From Halopseudomonas phragmitis (lineage in GTDB: Bacteria; Pseudomonadota; Gammaproteobacteria; Pseudomonadales; Pseudomonadaceae), in assembly GCF_002056295.1 (NCBI RefSeq), contig NZ_CP020100.1, positions 3,061,501-3,125,500 on the forward strand: a DNA stretch of 64,000 bases, in the 5' to 3' direction. Position 1 is the stretch's first letter. Each line of letters opens with the position of its first letter. This document shows positions 26,237 through 34,974 of the stretch, piece after piece. The position numbers and the translations under genes were made by a program. The notes under the pieces were generated by a model, which saw only the letters and a list, made by a program, of their open reading frames with translations, made no database searches and was not told where the DNA came from.

Positions 26237-28456
26237 TCATAAAAAATCCGTCTCCTTTTGCTCCCTCAAGAAAATCTCGAGTGCTTCATACTTCATCGGT
26301 TTGGCAAAATAATACCCCTGTAACACATTGCACCTGCAGCCCTTCAGGAAGGCCACCTGAGATTCGGTTTCAACACCTTCGGCGACCACCGTTAGACTCA
26401 GGTGCTGGGCCATAGAGATAATGCCTTGGATGATGGCGGCATCGTGACAATCAGTGCTGAGCTCCTGGATAAACGAGCGGTCGATCTTGATCTTGTCTAT
26501 CGGCAAGCGTTTGAGGTAGCTGAGACTGGAAAATCCGGTGCCGAAATCATCGAGAGCAATGCGCACTCCCAAAGCCTTGAGCCGGTGCAATGTGTCGATC
26601 GCTTGTTCAGCGTTATGCAGCAAAAGCGATTCGGTGATCTCCAGTTCCAACTGCTCACCACAGAGTCCGTGCTTCTCCAGGACGGTTTGGATAAATTGAA
26701 CGAAATGACCACGCTGGAAATGCATTGGCGAAATGTTCACAGCCATCGAGATGCCAGTGATGCCCTGTTCGCCTAGCTGGCGCAGTTGAGCGCAAGCCGT
26801 ATCGAGTACCCAGAGGCTCAGCGGGATGATCTGGCCACTGTCCTCTGCCACTGGTACAAACACTGCTGGTGAGATATATCCTTTTTCCGGATGCTCCCAG
26901 CGCAGTAATGCTTCGACCCCGGCCACTCGCCCCGTACGCGCTTCTATCTGTGGCTGATAATGCAACTTGAGCGACTGAGTTTCGATAGCCTTCTGTAACT
27001 CATTGCGTAGTCTCGCGTGTTCACAAACACGCTCATTAAGATCGCTGGTGTACCACTGAAAGTGGTTGCGCCCTTGCTGCTTGGCTTTGTACATGGCCAT
27101 GTCAGCCTGCTGGATCAGCTGCATCGGCTGCTCGATGTAACCATCGCTCATGGTGATGCCGATACTTGCACTCACATGCAGGTCAATGCCTTGGATGCAG
27201 TAGGGCCTGGCAATGCCAGACATCAGTCGTTCGACCACCGGTACAACGTCGTCATCACGGAGCAGGTTCGGCAGCAGAACGATAAATTCATCGCCGCCCA
27301 TACGCACGATAGTATCACTGGGGCGAACCTGCTGGGCCATACGCTGCGCCACCTCAATCAGCACCTGATCGCCGACGGAGTGCCCAAGCGAATCGTTGAT
27401 GGATTTGAATCCATCCAGATCAATGCACAATATCGCCAGACGACGCTTATGCCGACGACTGATGTGACAATCCAGAACGAGCCTATCTTCAAGAGATACA
27501 CGGTTAAGCAAACCAGTCAGTCGATCATGGCAAGCGTTGAAGCTCAACTCGCGCTCGTAATGCTTCTGCTTGCTGATATCCCTGACAACTCCGAATACCC
27601 CGATGACCTCGCCATTGACCATGATCGGCAGGTTGGAAATGTCCATGGTCAGCAACCTGTCACTCTCGTCGCGAACCCGTGCTTCGAAACGCTGTGACTT
27701 TCCGGCGCAGGCTGCAGAGAAATGCCGACTGGCTCGATGCAGATCCTCTTCGACCACTAGATTGACAAAGTGATGACCGATCAAGTCGGTAGTGGTGTAT
27801 GGCTTGAGCTTCAAACCTGCAGGGTTCGCACTCTGGATTTTACCGTCCAGATCGAGGACGAACACCGGGTTGGGGTTGTAGGTGAACAATGAGCGAAAAC
27901 GTTGTTCGCTTTCCTCCAGGCGTCGGCCGTCACACTCACGGCGGATCGCAATGGCTGCCAGTTGGGCCGCGCAGCCCAGTCGTTGAATCTGCGTCTCGTC
28001 CGGCGCCTGGGCGCGGTTCTGGTACAAGGCAAACGTACCTAACACGCGCCCTTGATGGGAGAGCAAGGGCACCGACCAGCAGGAGTGCAGATTATGCCTC
28101 AGCGCCAGACTGCGGAACCGCTCCCAGCTTGGGTCACGGGCGATGTCTTCGGTGACCACCAGCTCGCGCCGGAACGCTGCGGTACCGCAGGTTCCTTCCT
28201 GTGGGCCAATAGCCATTCCATGAATCGCCTGGCTGTATTCAACCGGTAAACCGGGCGCCGCACCGCTCAGCAAGCGTTTGCCCTCGGCATCAGCGAGCAG
28301 GATTGAGCTGAAAACTTCGGGGAACTGTGCGTCCAGCATCTGACAAATGGCGCAGAGTATTTCGTCCAGATGGCGATCGGTCGCAATCATATCGAGGATG
28401 CTATTCTGCGACTCGGAAAGTGCCTTGCTGTTAAAGCTCGTGGAACAAGTATTCAT
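26237..28456 (-). CDS. GAF-PAS-GGDEF-EAL cyclic-di-GMP signalling protein
   Basis: 739 residues. A GAF domain (about 15-175) carries GPQEGTCGTAAFRRELVV and HSCWSVPLLSHQGRVLGTFALY. A PAS domain (about 183-300), a GGDEF domain (about 305-470) and an EAL domain (about 485-735) follow. The diguanylate cyclase site is intact (RMGGDEF, 385-391) and is preceded by an allosteric I-site RPSD at 378-381. The phosphodiesterase marks EALLRW (515-520) and DDFGTGFSSLSYLKRLPIDKIKIDRSF are also intact. The protein could make or break cyclic-di-GMP; the net direction cannot be read. There is no membrane segment, so it should sense a cytoplasmic signal through GAF and PAS. It is transcribed alone. Confidence 0.92.
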   Translation of the reverse strand: MNTCSTSFNSKALSESQNSILDMIATDRHLDEILCAICQMLDAQFPEVFSSILLADAEGKRLLSGAAPGLPVEYSQAIHGMAIGPQEGTCGTAAFRRELVVTEDIARDPSWERFRSLALRHNLHSCWSVPLLSHQGRVLGTFALYQNRAQAPDETQIQRLGCAAQLAAIAIRRECDGRRLEESEQRFRSLFTYNPNPVFVLDLDGKIQSANPAGLKLKPYTTTDLIGHHFVNLVVEEDLHRASRHFSAACAGKSQRFEARVRDESDRLLTMDISNLPIMVNGEVIGVFGVVRDISKQKHYERELSFNACHDRLTGLLNRVSLEDRLVLDCHISRRHKRRLAILCIDLDGFKSINDSLGHSVGDQVLIEVAQRMAQQVRPSDTIVRMGGDEFIVLLPNLLRDDDVVPVVERLMSGIARPYCIQGIDLHVSASIGITMSDGYIEQPMQLIQQADMAMYKAKQQGRNHFQWYTSDLNERVCEHARLRNELQKAIETQSLKLHYQPQIEARTGRVAGVEALLRWEHPEKGYISPAVFVPVAEDSGQIIPLSLWVLDTACAQLRQLGEQGITGISMAVNISPMHFQRGHFVQFIQTVLEKHGLCGEQLELEITESLLLHNAEQAIDTLHRLKALGVRIALDDFGTGFSSLSYLKRLPIDKIKIDRSFIQELSTDCHDAAIIQGIISMAQHLSLTVVAEGVETESQVAFLKGCRCNVLQGYYFAKPMKYEALEIFLREQKETDFL

Positions 28457-28655
28457 ACTGGTTCTTGAAGACTCTCGATCTCATCCGATCCTCAGAGAGC
28501 CTGAAATAGTGAACGGTCGGGCACTTTCAACTAGCGCCTCTGGCGTTCACATTATAAAAGCGCTGATCTAGTCAAAAGGCTCAGATTAGCCATAAAAAAT
28601 CATATCAGATGACCTAGAAGGCAGACTGCCCCTCCTGGCCGAAAGCTGCCCTCCC

Positions 28656-31088
28656 TCAAACCAACACCACCACAAGCTCAGCCAACACCCTCACCTCATC
28701 CTGATCCTCAGGCACCAGCACAATAGGCAGGAACGAGCAATCAGTAGACTCCGGCGACAACGTAATACGTTGATGGGTCCAACCTACGCCATCGGCTTCG
28801 AGTACTTTTTCACTGTGATATTTCTTCACCGTAAAACCACCACCGGTCTCGGCATCATCAATACTGCGATGCTGAGCGACTACGATCTTGCCTTGTCGTG
28901 TCCCTTTCGGGTTGGATCGAAACAGGCACCAGGCGCCATTGGGTATTCGCCGGTTCATGGATTCGCCGACTACTTGAGCAACGAACAGGTCTTCGCTGGC
29001 GTTTAGCCCTTCCGGCAGTTCTACCCATTCGTCCGCATCCACATCCAGTGACTGCGACTCGGAAAATGCGCCTGCGGCAATCTGCAGAGGAATCAATGGC
29101 ACGGTACGAGGGTGTGACCTGCCCTCCTCACCACGTATGACGGTAAACGGCAGAGCGGTTTCAACCTCACCCATGGACGGTATAACCGGCTGGGAACCCA
29201 GCAAATCCGCCTGGGTGTTTGTGCCAACAACCCGGCTGCGGAAAAAGGCAGTTGTTTCTGCATCGGTAAAATACACATAGCAGCCTTTCATGCCACGCGT
29301 CATCAAAGTGCGGTAGGTGTTCTTGATGATGGCGTCAGCCTTGCTTTTAGCGAGTTCAGGGTTCGTTTTGGCAAGTTGTTTCAGGCCAGAGATGGAGCGG
29401 TCTGACGGCGCGCGCTTTTCCGGGCGAGTAACGACCTGCCCATCGCGCACTACAAAGTCATCACCGACGATGACCCCGATATAGTCGGTTTCAAGCCCTT
29501 GACAGGTGTGGATACAGCCCACTTCATGCACGGAGTCCTCGGAGATCATCCAGAGCCCGCCATCTTTGGTCAGATTCCAGCGAGCCTTGAAGCCATGTTC
29601 CGGCATTTCAATATCGTAGGCGGCCGGGTTCTTTTTGCTTGGCCATTTCCAACAGTAGCCTGCGACCATCCGAGCACGGTTTCTTTCCCGGTTGCGTGCG
29701 GTGATCAACGCCTTGAGTTCGGTTGGCGAGTCCAGCACGCGAAAGTCGTATTCAGCCACATCCAGTGTGGCGTTGGCTGTTTCGCGTATCTGTAAGGTGT
29801 TATCCAGCCAAGCGAGATAACCGTCAGACCCGTTGCAGCGAAACTGAGACTCCAGCGCCCCCTCCACAACCGTGGCACCAAGTTCAGCGGCCCACTGGCG
29901 AATAGTTTCCTTTTTACCAACATCCTTGAGGGTGACAATCTGCGACTCATCGATGAAAAAAACGGAGAACCGGGCGGCATTGATGATCTCCTTGACCTGA
30001 TGTTCGCCCAGGTTGGCATACAACCCGGACTTTTCATTCAGGCGATGCGCCTCATCGACCACCAACGCATCAAACTCGTTGCTGCTGGTGGCTGTGAAGG
30101 CGCCCGAGCCTACGAACAGGTTGGAGATGTAGGTTTTCTTGAACGATCCGGCCAGACGAGCTTCATATACGGCTCTGGGTGCAGCATTCTTGGTGACGTA
30201 CTTGGCAACCATGCCTGCATTGGTCAACCCGACCAGCAGATTGACCGCCACTACTGATTTTCCGGTGCCGGGGCCGCCTTCCACGATATAGACACGCTTA
30301 CCCTGCTCTCGCACAGCTCTTGCGTGGCTTAGGGCAGTTTCATAAACCAGCTTTTGGTCGTCGACCAGAACAAACTCCTGATTACCCTTGAGCAATCCAG
30401 CCAGACCATCAGCCAGACTTTTGGACGGTCTGATACGCCCACCTTCAATCCGAAAAAGCGTATTGCCCTTGTCACCATATTTGACGTGTTGGCGAATAAA
30501 CTGCCGAAGCCGGTCACGCTCCATATCCCCCTTGAGAAATACCGGAGCACGCTCAATATGCGCGGCGTAAAAAGGATCATTGATGGCACCCTGGGAGTCG
30601 GCATAATTATGCAGATAGGCGCAGGGGCGCAGCTGCACGCCACCGTCATACACGACTTCGTTGTAGCCTTCCAGCAGCGCAGCGTAGGACCATGCCTGAT
30701 ACGAGGGATGACCAACTTCTGTTTCGCCACGAGCAAAACGGGTCGAAACGATACCGTCTTTTGCGGTTTTACGCGCAGACTCCCACTGTTTCAGTTCTAC
30801 GATGACGACACAGTCCTTGTCTTCATGGTTCTTGCCGGTCAGCAGGAAGTCAACCCGCTTGGCCGTTTGTGGGATAACGTATTCAATGGCTACACCACAA
30901 TCATCGGGAATCGCTTCGTCATTGAGAACCTTGCCCATGTAATGGAGCGAGGACGCCCAGGAGCGTATCTCTTCTTTCGAGACGCTCCTGCCAGTCCGGT
31001 TGCGGAAGGACTCCAGCACGATGTTTTCAATATCACGCTTGAACACATCATCCAGAAAATGCTGTTTGTCTGTCTGATAGATAATCAA
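28656..31088 (-). CDS. PD-(D/E)XK nuclease - SLFN-g3 (DUF2075) helicase - S24 peptidase fusion
   Basis: 810 residues. The N-terminal part has a restriction-nuclease-like signature, D80 in KRVDFLL and E98-x-K100 in VVIVELKQW. The middle is a DUF2075/Schlafen group 3 helicase with Walker A GGPGTGKS (271-278) and DEAH (345-348). The last 130 residues look like a LexA/UmuD-type S24 domain: Ser710 in VVGESMNRRIPNG, KIVVAQHRS, and a candidate Lys755/756 in GFTVKKY. It starts three bases after the stop of a MazG-like pyrophosphohydrolase gene. The combination suggests a nucleic-acid-targeting defence or damage response with self-cleavage control. All functions are inferred from motifs. Confidence 0.82.
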   Translation of the reverse strand: MIIYQTDKQHFLDDVFKRDIENIVLESFRNRTGRSVSKEEIRSWASSLHYMGKVLNDEAIPDDCGVAIEYVIPQTAKRVDFLLTGKNHEDKDCVVIVELKQWESARKTAKDGIVSTRFARGETEVGHPSYQAWSYAALLEGYNEVVYDGGVQLRPCAYLHNYADSQGAINDPFYAAHIERAPVFLKGDMERDRLRQFIRQHVKYGDKGNTLFRIEGGRIRPSKSLADGLAGLLKGNQEFVLVDDQKLVYETALSHARAVREQGKRVYIVEGGPGTGKSVVAVNLLVGLTNAGMVAKYVTKNAAPRAVYEARLAGSFKKTYISNLFVGSGAFTATSSNEFDALVVDEAHRLNEKSGLYANLGEHQVKEIINAARFSVFFIDESQIVTLKDVGKKETIRQWAAELGATVVEGALESQFRCNGSDGYLAWLDNTLQIRETANATLDVAEYDFRVLDSPTELKALITARNRERNRARMVAGYCWKWPSKKNPAAYDIEMPEHGFKARWNLTKDGGLWMISEDSVHEVGCIHTCQGLETDYIGVIVGDDFVVRDGQVVTRPEKRAPSDRSISGLKQLAKTNPELAKSKADAIIKNTYRTLMTRGMKGCYVYFTDAETTAFFRSRVVGTNTQADLLGSQPVIPSMGEVETALPFTVIRGEEGRSHPRTVPLIPLQIAAGAFSESQSLDVDADEWVELPEGLNASEDLFVAQVVGESMNRRIPNGAWCLFRSNPKGTRQGKIVVAQHRSIDDAETGGGFTVKKYHSEKVLEADGVGWTHQRITLSPESTDCSFLPIVLVPEDQDEVRVLAELVVVLV

Positions 31089-31091
31089 GCG

Positions 31092-31442
31092 TCACAGCTC
31101 CGTATACTTCTTGTTCGAGCCTTTGGCTTTTTCAGCCGGGTATTTGACGCCGTTCTTCTCTATCTTGGATTCCAGAGCCTGCTCCAAGTCTATGCCCAAG
31201 TCATTGGCCAGTAGTAAGGTGTAGCAGAAAACATCGGCCAGTTCGTCAGCAAGATCCTCTTTGCGCTCCCGGGCAGCGTTCTGGATGGCTCCCATGTCCT
31301 GTTTCCACTGAAAAATCTCCAGCACTTCGGCCGCTTCCAGCACTAGTGACAACGCCAGGTCCTTGGGGTTGTGAAACTGTTTCCAGTCACGCTCATCGCG
31401 GAATGCCAGGACTTTTTCGGTCAGTTTTTTTATCTCGGACAC
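31092..31442 (-). CDS. MazG-like nucleotide pyrophosphohydrolase
   Basis: 116-residue all-alpha NTP pyrophosphatase of the MazG/RS21-C6-like group. Such enzymes hydrolyse non-canonical or excess (d)NTPs to monophosphate and pyrophosphate, using magnesium held by two ExxE/D motifs. The motifs are visible as LVLEAAEVLEIFQW (about 30-43) and DLADELADVFCYTLLLA (about 63-79). GGAGAG precedes the start. It is first in a two-gene unit: its stop is three bases from the start of the nuclease-helicase-peptidase gene, so the two are cotranscribed and probably work together, for instance by altering nucleotide pools during infection. Substrate unknown. Confidence 0.88.
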   Translation of the reverse strand: MSEIKKLTEKVLAFRDERDWKQFHNPKDLALSLVLEAAEVLEIFQWKQDMGAIQNAARERKEDLADELADVFCYTLLLANDLGIDLEQALESKIEKNGVKYPAEKAKGSNKKYTEL

Positions 31443-31544
31443 ACTCTCTCCAAAATCCTTGTCAGCAAGACGACAGTGCAGGCTCGTGCCTCTGGGCCTG
31501 CATCACGATGTGAACCACTTTGCATTATCTACCGGGATTTGTCT

Positions 31545-32045
31545 CTAGTCGCCCTGCTCACGCAAGGTCAGAAACAACCTCAAGTCCAGCTCCAACTGGT
31601 GATAGTCCGGTTCCATATGCTGACATAGCTGATAGAAGGACTTGTTGTGCTCCTTCTCGCGCAGGTGCGCAAGCTCGTGCACCACGACCATCCGCAGTAA
31701 CGGCTCTGGCAGGGTCTTGAAGATAGCCGATACCTTGATCGCGTTTTTGCGCTTGAGCTTGCTGCCCTGCACACGGCTGACAAACTGATGCTGGCCCAGG
31801 GCGTTGCCGATGACGTGCATGCGGGTGTCATAGAACACCTTGCTGATCGGATCAGCGCTACGCATGAATTGCTGCTTGATGCGCTGCACGTAGTCGTACA
31901 GGGCCGCGTCGGTTTGGATCAGATGCTGAGCTTGCGCTGGATAACGCTGTTCAAGCCAGGTGCCAAGTCGCTTGCTGTCGATCAGTTGCTGAACCTGCTG
32001 TTGCAGGCTGGAGCTATAGCCGCCGAGGTACTTGAGTGTGGTCAT
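31545..32045 (-). CDS. YgjP-like (DUF45) zinc metallopeptidase
   Basis: 166-residue protein with the DUF45/YgjP-like metallopeptidase signature VVVHELAHLREKEHNKSFYQLCQHMEPDY, i.e. HExxH followed by a third ligand His six residues on. Length is shorter than E. coli YgjP-type members of about 230 but the zinc motif is intact. A separate upstream partner of 65 residues starts the unit; 102 bases separate it from the downstream MazG gene, so cotranscription with the helicase pair is possible but not shown. Substrate and role are unknown. Confidence 0.8.
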   Translation of the reverse strand: MTTLKYLGGYSSSLQQQVQQLIDSKRLGTWLEQRYPAQAQHLIQTDAALYDYVQRIKQQFMRSADPISKVFYDTRMHVIGNALGQHQFVSRVQGSKLKRKNAIKVSAIFKTLPEPLLRMVVVHELAHLREKEHNKSFYQLCQHMEPDYHQLELDLRLFLTLREQGD

Positions 32046-32047
32046 GG

Positions 32048-32245
32048 TTACTCCTCTAGCAAGCTACCTGGATCAAACAGCTCCCTCCTCACCAGAATCA
32101 CGTAATACAGTTGGCGACTGTACTCAGTAAAATCGCTCAGAGGCTTCCCCATATCCAGAGCGGCTTCGCAGGCTACCGAAAAGATACGCCGCTGACGGCT
32201 GGGTATTACCTGATACAAAACCTCAAGAATCGCTGGCAGGTTCAT
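32048..32245 (-). CDS. Small protein of unknown function
   Basis: 65-residue, mostly helical soluble protein (MNLPAILEVLYQVIPSRQRR...). I recognise no family. It ends two bases before the metallopeptidase start, so it is the first gene of a two-gene unit, and the tight spacing argues that it is real. AAGGAG lies upstream of its ATG (in the CAAGGAGCC context). Possibly a regulator or partner of the peptidase; no motif supports a specific role. Confidence 0.6.
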   Translation of the reverse strand: MNLPAILEVLYQVIPSRQRRIFSVACEAALDMGKPLSDFTEYSRQLYYVILVRRELFDPGSLLEE

Positions 32246-32375
32246 GTCGGCTCCTTGCCTTCAATTCTCGTTGTATGCGCACAACAATACAACCGCATCC
32301 GTGGGGTACCCCCGTTTTAGTGGGGCAGCAAAGCAAAGGATCAGAGCAGTTGATATCACCGGGCAATCAGAAACC

Positions 32376-33638
32376 TCAGCCGCAGCAACACCCCTTCAGC
32401 CTGCGATTACGGTAAGGCTGCAAGAACGGGGTCACCATCAACATAAGCACCCCTACTGCCACCAATAGCCACAAGGCCGACTGGAAGTGACCCGCACTAT
32501 CACGCAGATATCCCACGAGCAACGGACCGGCAGCGCCGACCAGATAACTCTGCAACATCACAAAAGCAGTCCAGGCGCCAGCCTCCTCAGGTGTCGAAGC
32601 GTTGTCCAGCGGTAGGGTCATACCCAGGGTAAAGGCACCTCCGGTACCAAAAGCCGCAATCGCAGCAGTCACCAGCGGCATGGCATCAGGCGCAACGGCC
32701 ATCGCCAGGCTGCCCAGCAAGGCGATGCTGGAGCTCGCGGCAAGCAACAGACGTCGATCATCGCTACGGCTGAGCAAGCCAAACACCGGGTTGGCCAGCA
32801 TGAACCCCAGGGTATAACTGGCCAGGATCAAGCCTGCCGAGCTGGCGCTCTCGCCACGCTCGATATACATCGGTGCCAACCAGGCAATCAGGGCGTAGAA
32901 CACCAGGTTGTTGCAGGCGAAGAACAGTGCGATCAGCCAGGCCGTAGGGTTGCGCAGCGGCATCCTGGGCATCTGGGTCGAAGCGGTAGAGACCGGCGCT
33001 CTCAGGCTCCGATGCTCGATGCCCACCCAGGCCATGATCGCCAGCAGTGCCGGCAGTACCCAGAAACCGCCCGCCCAACGCCAATCACCAATCAACTGCT
33101 CGATCGGCCCGGTCGCCACCGCAGCGACTGTGCTGCCCAGGCCGATGGCCGTTGCATAGATACCCATGAACAACGCGATACGATTCGGCGAGCGCGCCTT
33201 CACGTAACTGGAAAACAGCGTTCCGGCGACCGCGATACCCGCCCCGACTGCCGCAGTACTGGCAAACAACTGCCCAATGGAGCCAGCCAGCGCACGCAGG
33301 ATGATCGCGGCGCCCAGCACGATCAGCGCCAGCAGGATGATCCGGTCACGCCCAAATCGATGCGCCAGCCAGGGTGCGGGCAGTGCCAGCAATCCCATCA
33401 GCAAGGTCGGAATCGTGGTCAGCAGCGAGGCCTGGGTGTGAGTCAATCCCAGCTCATCGATGATGGCGGTCAGCAATGGCCCCATGGAAACGATGCCCGG
33501 GCGCAGCGTGAGCGCGACGAGCAGGATACACACGACCACGGCTGCGACTGACGGAGCACGGACGTCGCTGCCAGCCAAGGCCGGATACGCCAGACCCGGC
33601 GTAACATCGCGTTCGATCGGTACGGATTTGACAGACAT
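32376..33638 (-). CDS. MFS transporter, CynX/NimT-like
   Basis: 420-residue major facilitator with about twelve helices. The N-terminal LRPGIVSMGPLLTAIIDELGLTHTQASLLTTIPTLLMGLLALPAPWLAHRFGRD is typical of the CynX/NimT (cyanate and 2-nitroimidazole) branch. It is the last gene of the minus-strand NemR-type cluster, 83 bases after the old yellow enzyme gene. In that context it could export an electrophilic compound or its reduced product. The C-terminus ends LKGCCCG, an odd triple cysteine tail. No operator was found before it, and its own promoter cannot be excluded. Substrate is unknown. Confidence 0.85.
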   Translation of the reverse strand: MSVKSVPIERDVTPGLAYPALAGSDVRAPSVAAVVVCILLVALTLRPGIVSMGPLLTAIIDELGLTHTQASLLTTIPTLLMGLLALPAPWLAHRFGRDRIILLALIVLGAAIILRALAGSIGQLFASTAAVGAGIAVAGTLFSSYVKARSPNRIALFMGIYATAIGLGSTVAAVATGPIEQLIGDWRWAGGFWVLPALLAIMAWVGIEHRSLRAPVSTASTQMPRMPLRNPTAWLIALFFACNNLVFYALIAWLAPMYIERGESASSAGLILASYTLGFMLANPVFGLLSRSDDRRLLLAASSSIALLGSLAMAVAPDAMPLVTAAIAAFGTGGAFTLGMTLPLDNASTPEEAGAWTAFVMLQSYLVGAAGPLLVGYLRDSAGHFQSALWLLVAVGVLMLMVTPFLQPYRNRRLKGCCCG

Positions 33639-33721
33639 GACGAAGACTTCCTACGCAGTGAGCAGTTACGCAGGCGTGTCCCCGTCCATTCGCGTCGAGG
33701 CCACGCCGGCAGATGTGAACG

Positions 33722-34846
33722 TCAGTCCGAGTAGGTCGGGTAGTCCGTCAGGCCCTTCTCCGCGCCACCATAGACAGTGGCAGGATCCAGCGGGTTGAGC
33801 GGCCAGCCATTGGCGATGCGTTCGGGCAGATCGGGGTTGGCGATGAAGGGACGACCGAATGCGATCAGGTCGGCCAGCCCGGCCTCGATCAGCCGCTCAC
33901 CACGCTCGGCGGTATAACGACCGGCGTAGAGAATCTTCCCGCTGAAGTTCGCGCGTACGTCGCGGCGGAAGCTCTCGGGCAGATCCGGCGCGTTGTCCCA
34001 GTCCGCCTCGGCGATCGACACATAGGCCACACCTGCTGCCTCCAGCACCTTGATGGCTTCGATATAGGTGGTGTGCGGGTCCTCTTCGACCAGGCCGATA
34101 TACACCCGGTCCTGATCGGTGCCGGTGAACAACGGGGTGAAGCGCACACCAAGGCGATCCGCGCCTACGGCAGCGGCCACGGCGTCTACGATCTCGCGCA
34201 GGAAGCGCAGGCGGTTTTCCAGCGAGCCTCCGTAAGCATCATCGCGCTGGTTGGAATGTGCGGAGATGAACTGGTTGACCAGATAACCGTTGGCTGAGTG
34301 AATTTCCACGCCATCGAAACCGGCGTCGATGGCATTGCGTGCCGCCTGGGCGTACTGCCCGACCAGATCGCGGATTTCAGCCAGCTCCAGTGCGCGTGGA
34401 AGCGACGGCTGAACCAGCTCGCCGACACCAGGGCCGGTCTGAATGAATGCCTTGACCTTCTGCGCCTGAATGGCGGATGGCGCCACGGGCGCCTGCCCGT
34501 CAGGCTGAAGCGCGTTATGGGAAACGCGACCGACGTGCCAGAGCTGGGCGAAGATCACGCCACCTTCGGCATGTACCGCTTCGGTCACCTTGCGCCAGCC
34601 ATCGATCTGAGCCTGGCTGTAGATACCGGGCGTCCAGGCATAGCCCTGGCCACGCGGTTCGATCTGGGTGCCCTCACTGACCATGAAACCGGCACCGGCA
34701 CGCTGGCGGTAATAAGTGGCCATCAGATCAGTCGCGATATCGCCTGGCTGGGCGCTGCGCTGACGAGTCAACGGCGGCAGCACGATGCGGTTCTTGAGAG
34801 TGATACGCCCCATGTCGATGGGGGTAAACAGAGCAGCATGTTTCAT
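33722..34846 (-). CDS. nemA: Old yellow enzyme, NemA-like alkene reductase
   Basis: 374-residue FMN-dependent ene-reductase of the NemA/OYE class, reducing activated C=C bonds and nitro compounds with NAD(P)H. Landmarks are LFTPIDMGRITLKNRIVLPPLTRQRS at the N-terminus, the His/Asn substrate pair in GVEIHSANGYLVNQFISAHSNQRDDAYGGSLENRLRF (about 180-215), and GRPFIANPDLPERI near the C-terminus. It follows an aldehyde dehydrogenase gene and lies in a cluster with a NemR-like repressor, as E. coli nemA lies with nemR. A detoxifying role against electrophiles, quinones or N-ethylmaleimide-like compounds is the best inference. Confidence 0.92.
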   Translation of the reverse strand: MKHAALFTPIDMGRITLKNRIVLPPLTRQRSAQPGDIATDLMATYYRQRAGAGFMVSEGTQIEPRGQGYAWTPGIYSQAQIDGWRKVTEAVHAEGGVIFAQLWHVGRVSHNALQPDGQAPVAPSAIQAQKVKAFIQTGPGVGELVQPSLPRALELAEIRDLVGQYAQAARNAIDAGFDGVEIHSANGYLVNQFISAHSNQRDDAYGGSLENRLRFLREIVDAVAAAVGADRLGVRFTPLFTGTDQDRVYIGLVEEDPHTTYIEAIKVLEAAGVAYVSIAEADWDNAPDLPESFRRDVRANFSGKILYAGRYTAERGERLIEAGLADLIAFGRPFIANPDLPERIANGWPLNPLDPATVYGGAEKGLTDYPTYSD

Positions 34847-34942
34847 GATTTCTATCCTGTTGTTCAGGCGACTGCACTTATCGACAGGCGCACGGGCGCG
34901 AATGGACGCACCTGGCGCCCAATGGGCTTGATGATTGGGAGT

Positions 34943-34967
34943 GCGGCCCCTCTGCTGGAGAGGCCGC
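34943..34967 (-). terminator. GC-rich hairpin after the aldehyde dehydrogenase gene
   Basis: GCGGCC and GGCCGC arms with an extra four pairs beyond a one-base bulge. It lies eight bases past the stop codon on the minus strand. No T-run follows, so termination may be partial. Confidence 0.4.
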
Positions 34968-34974
34968 TCAGGCG

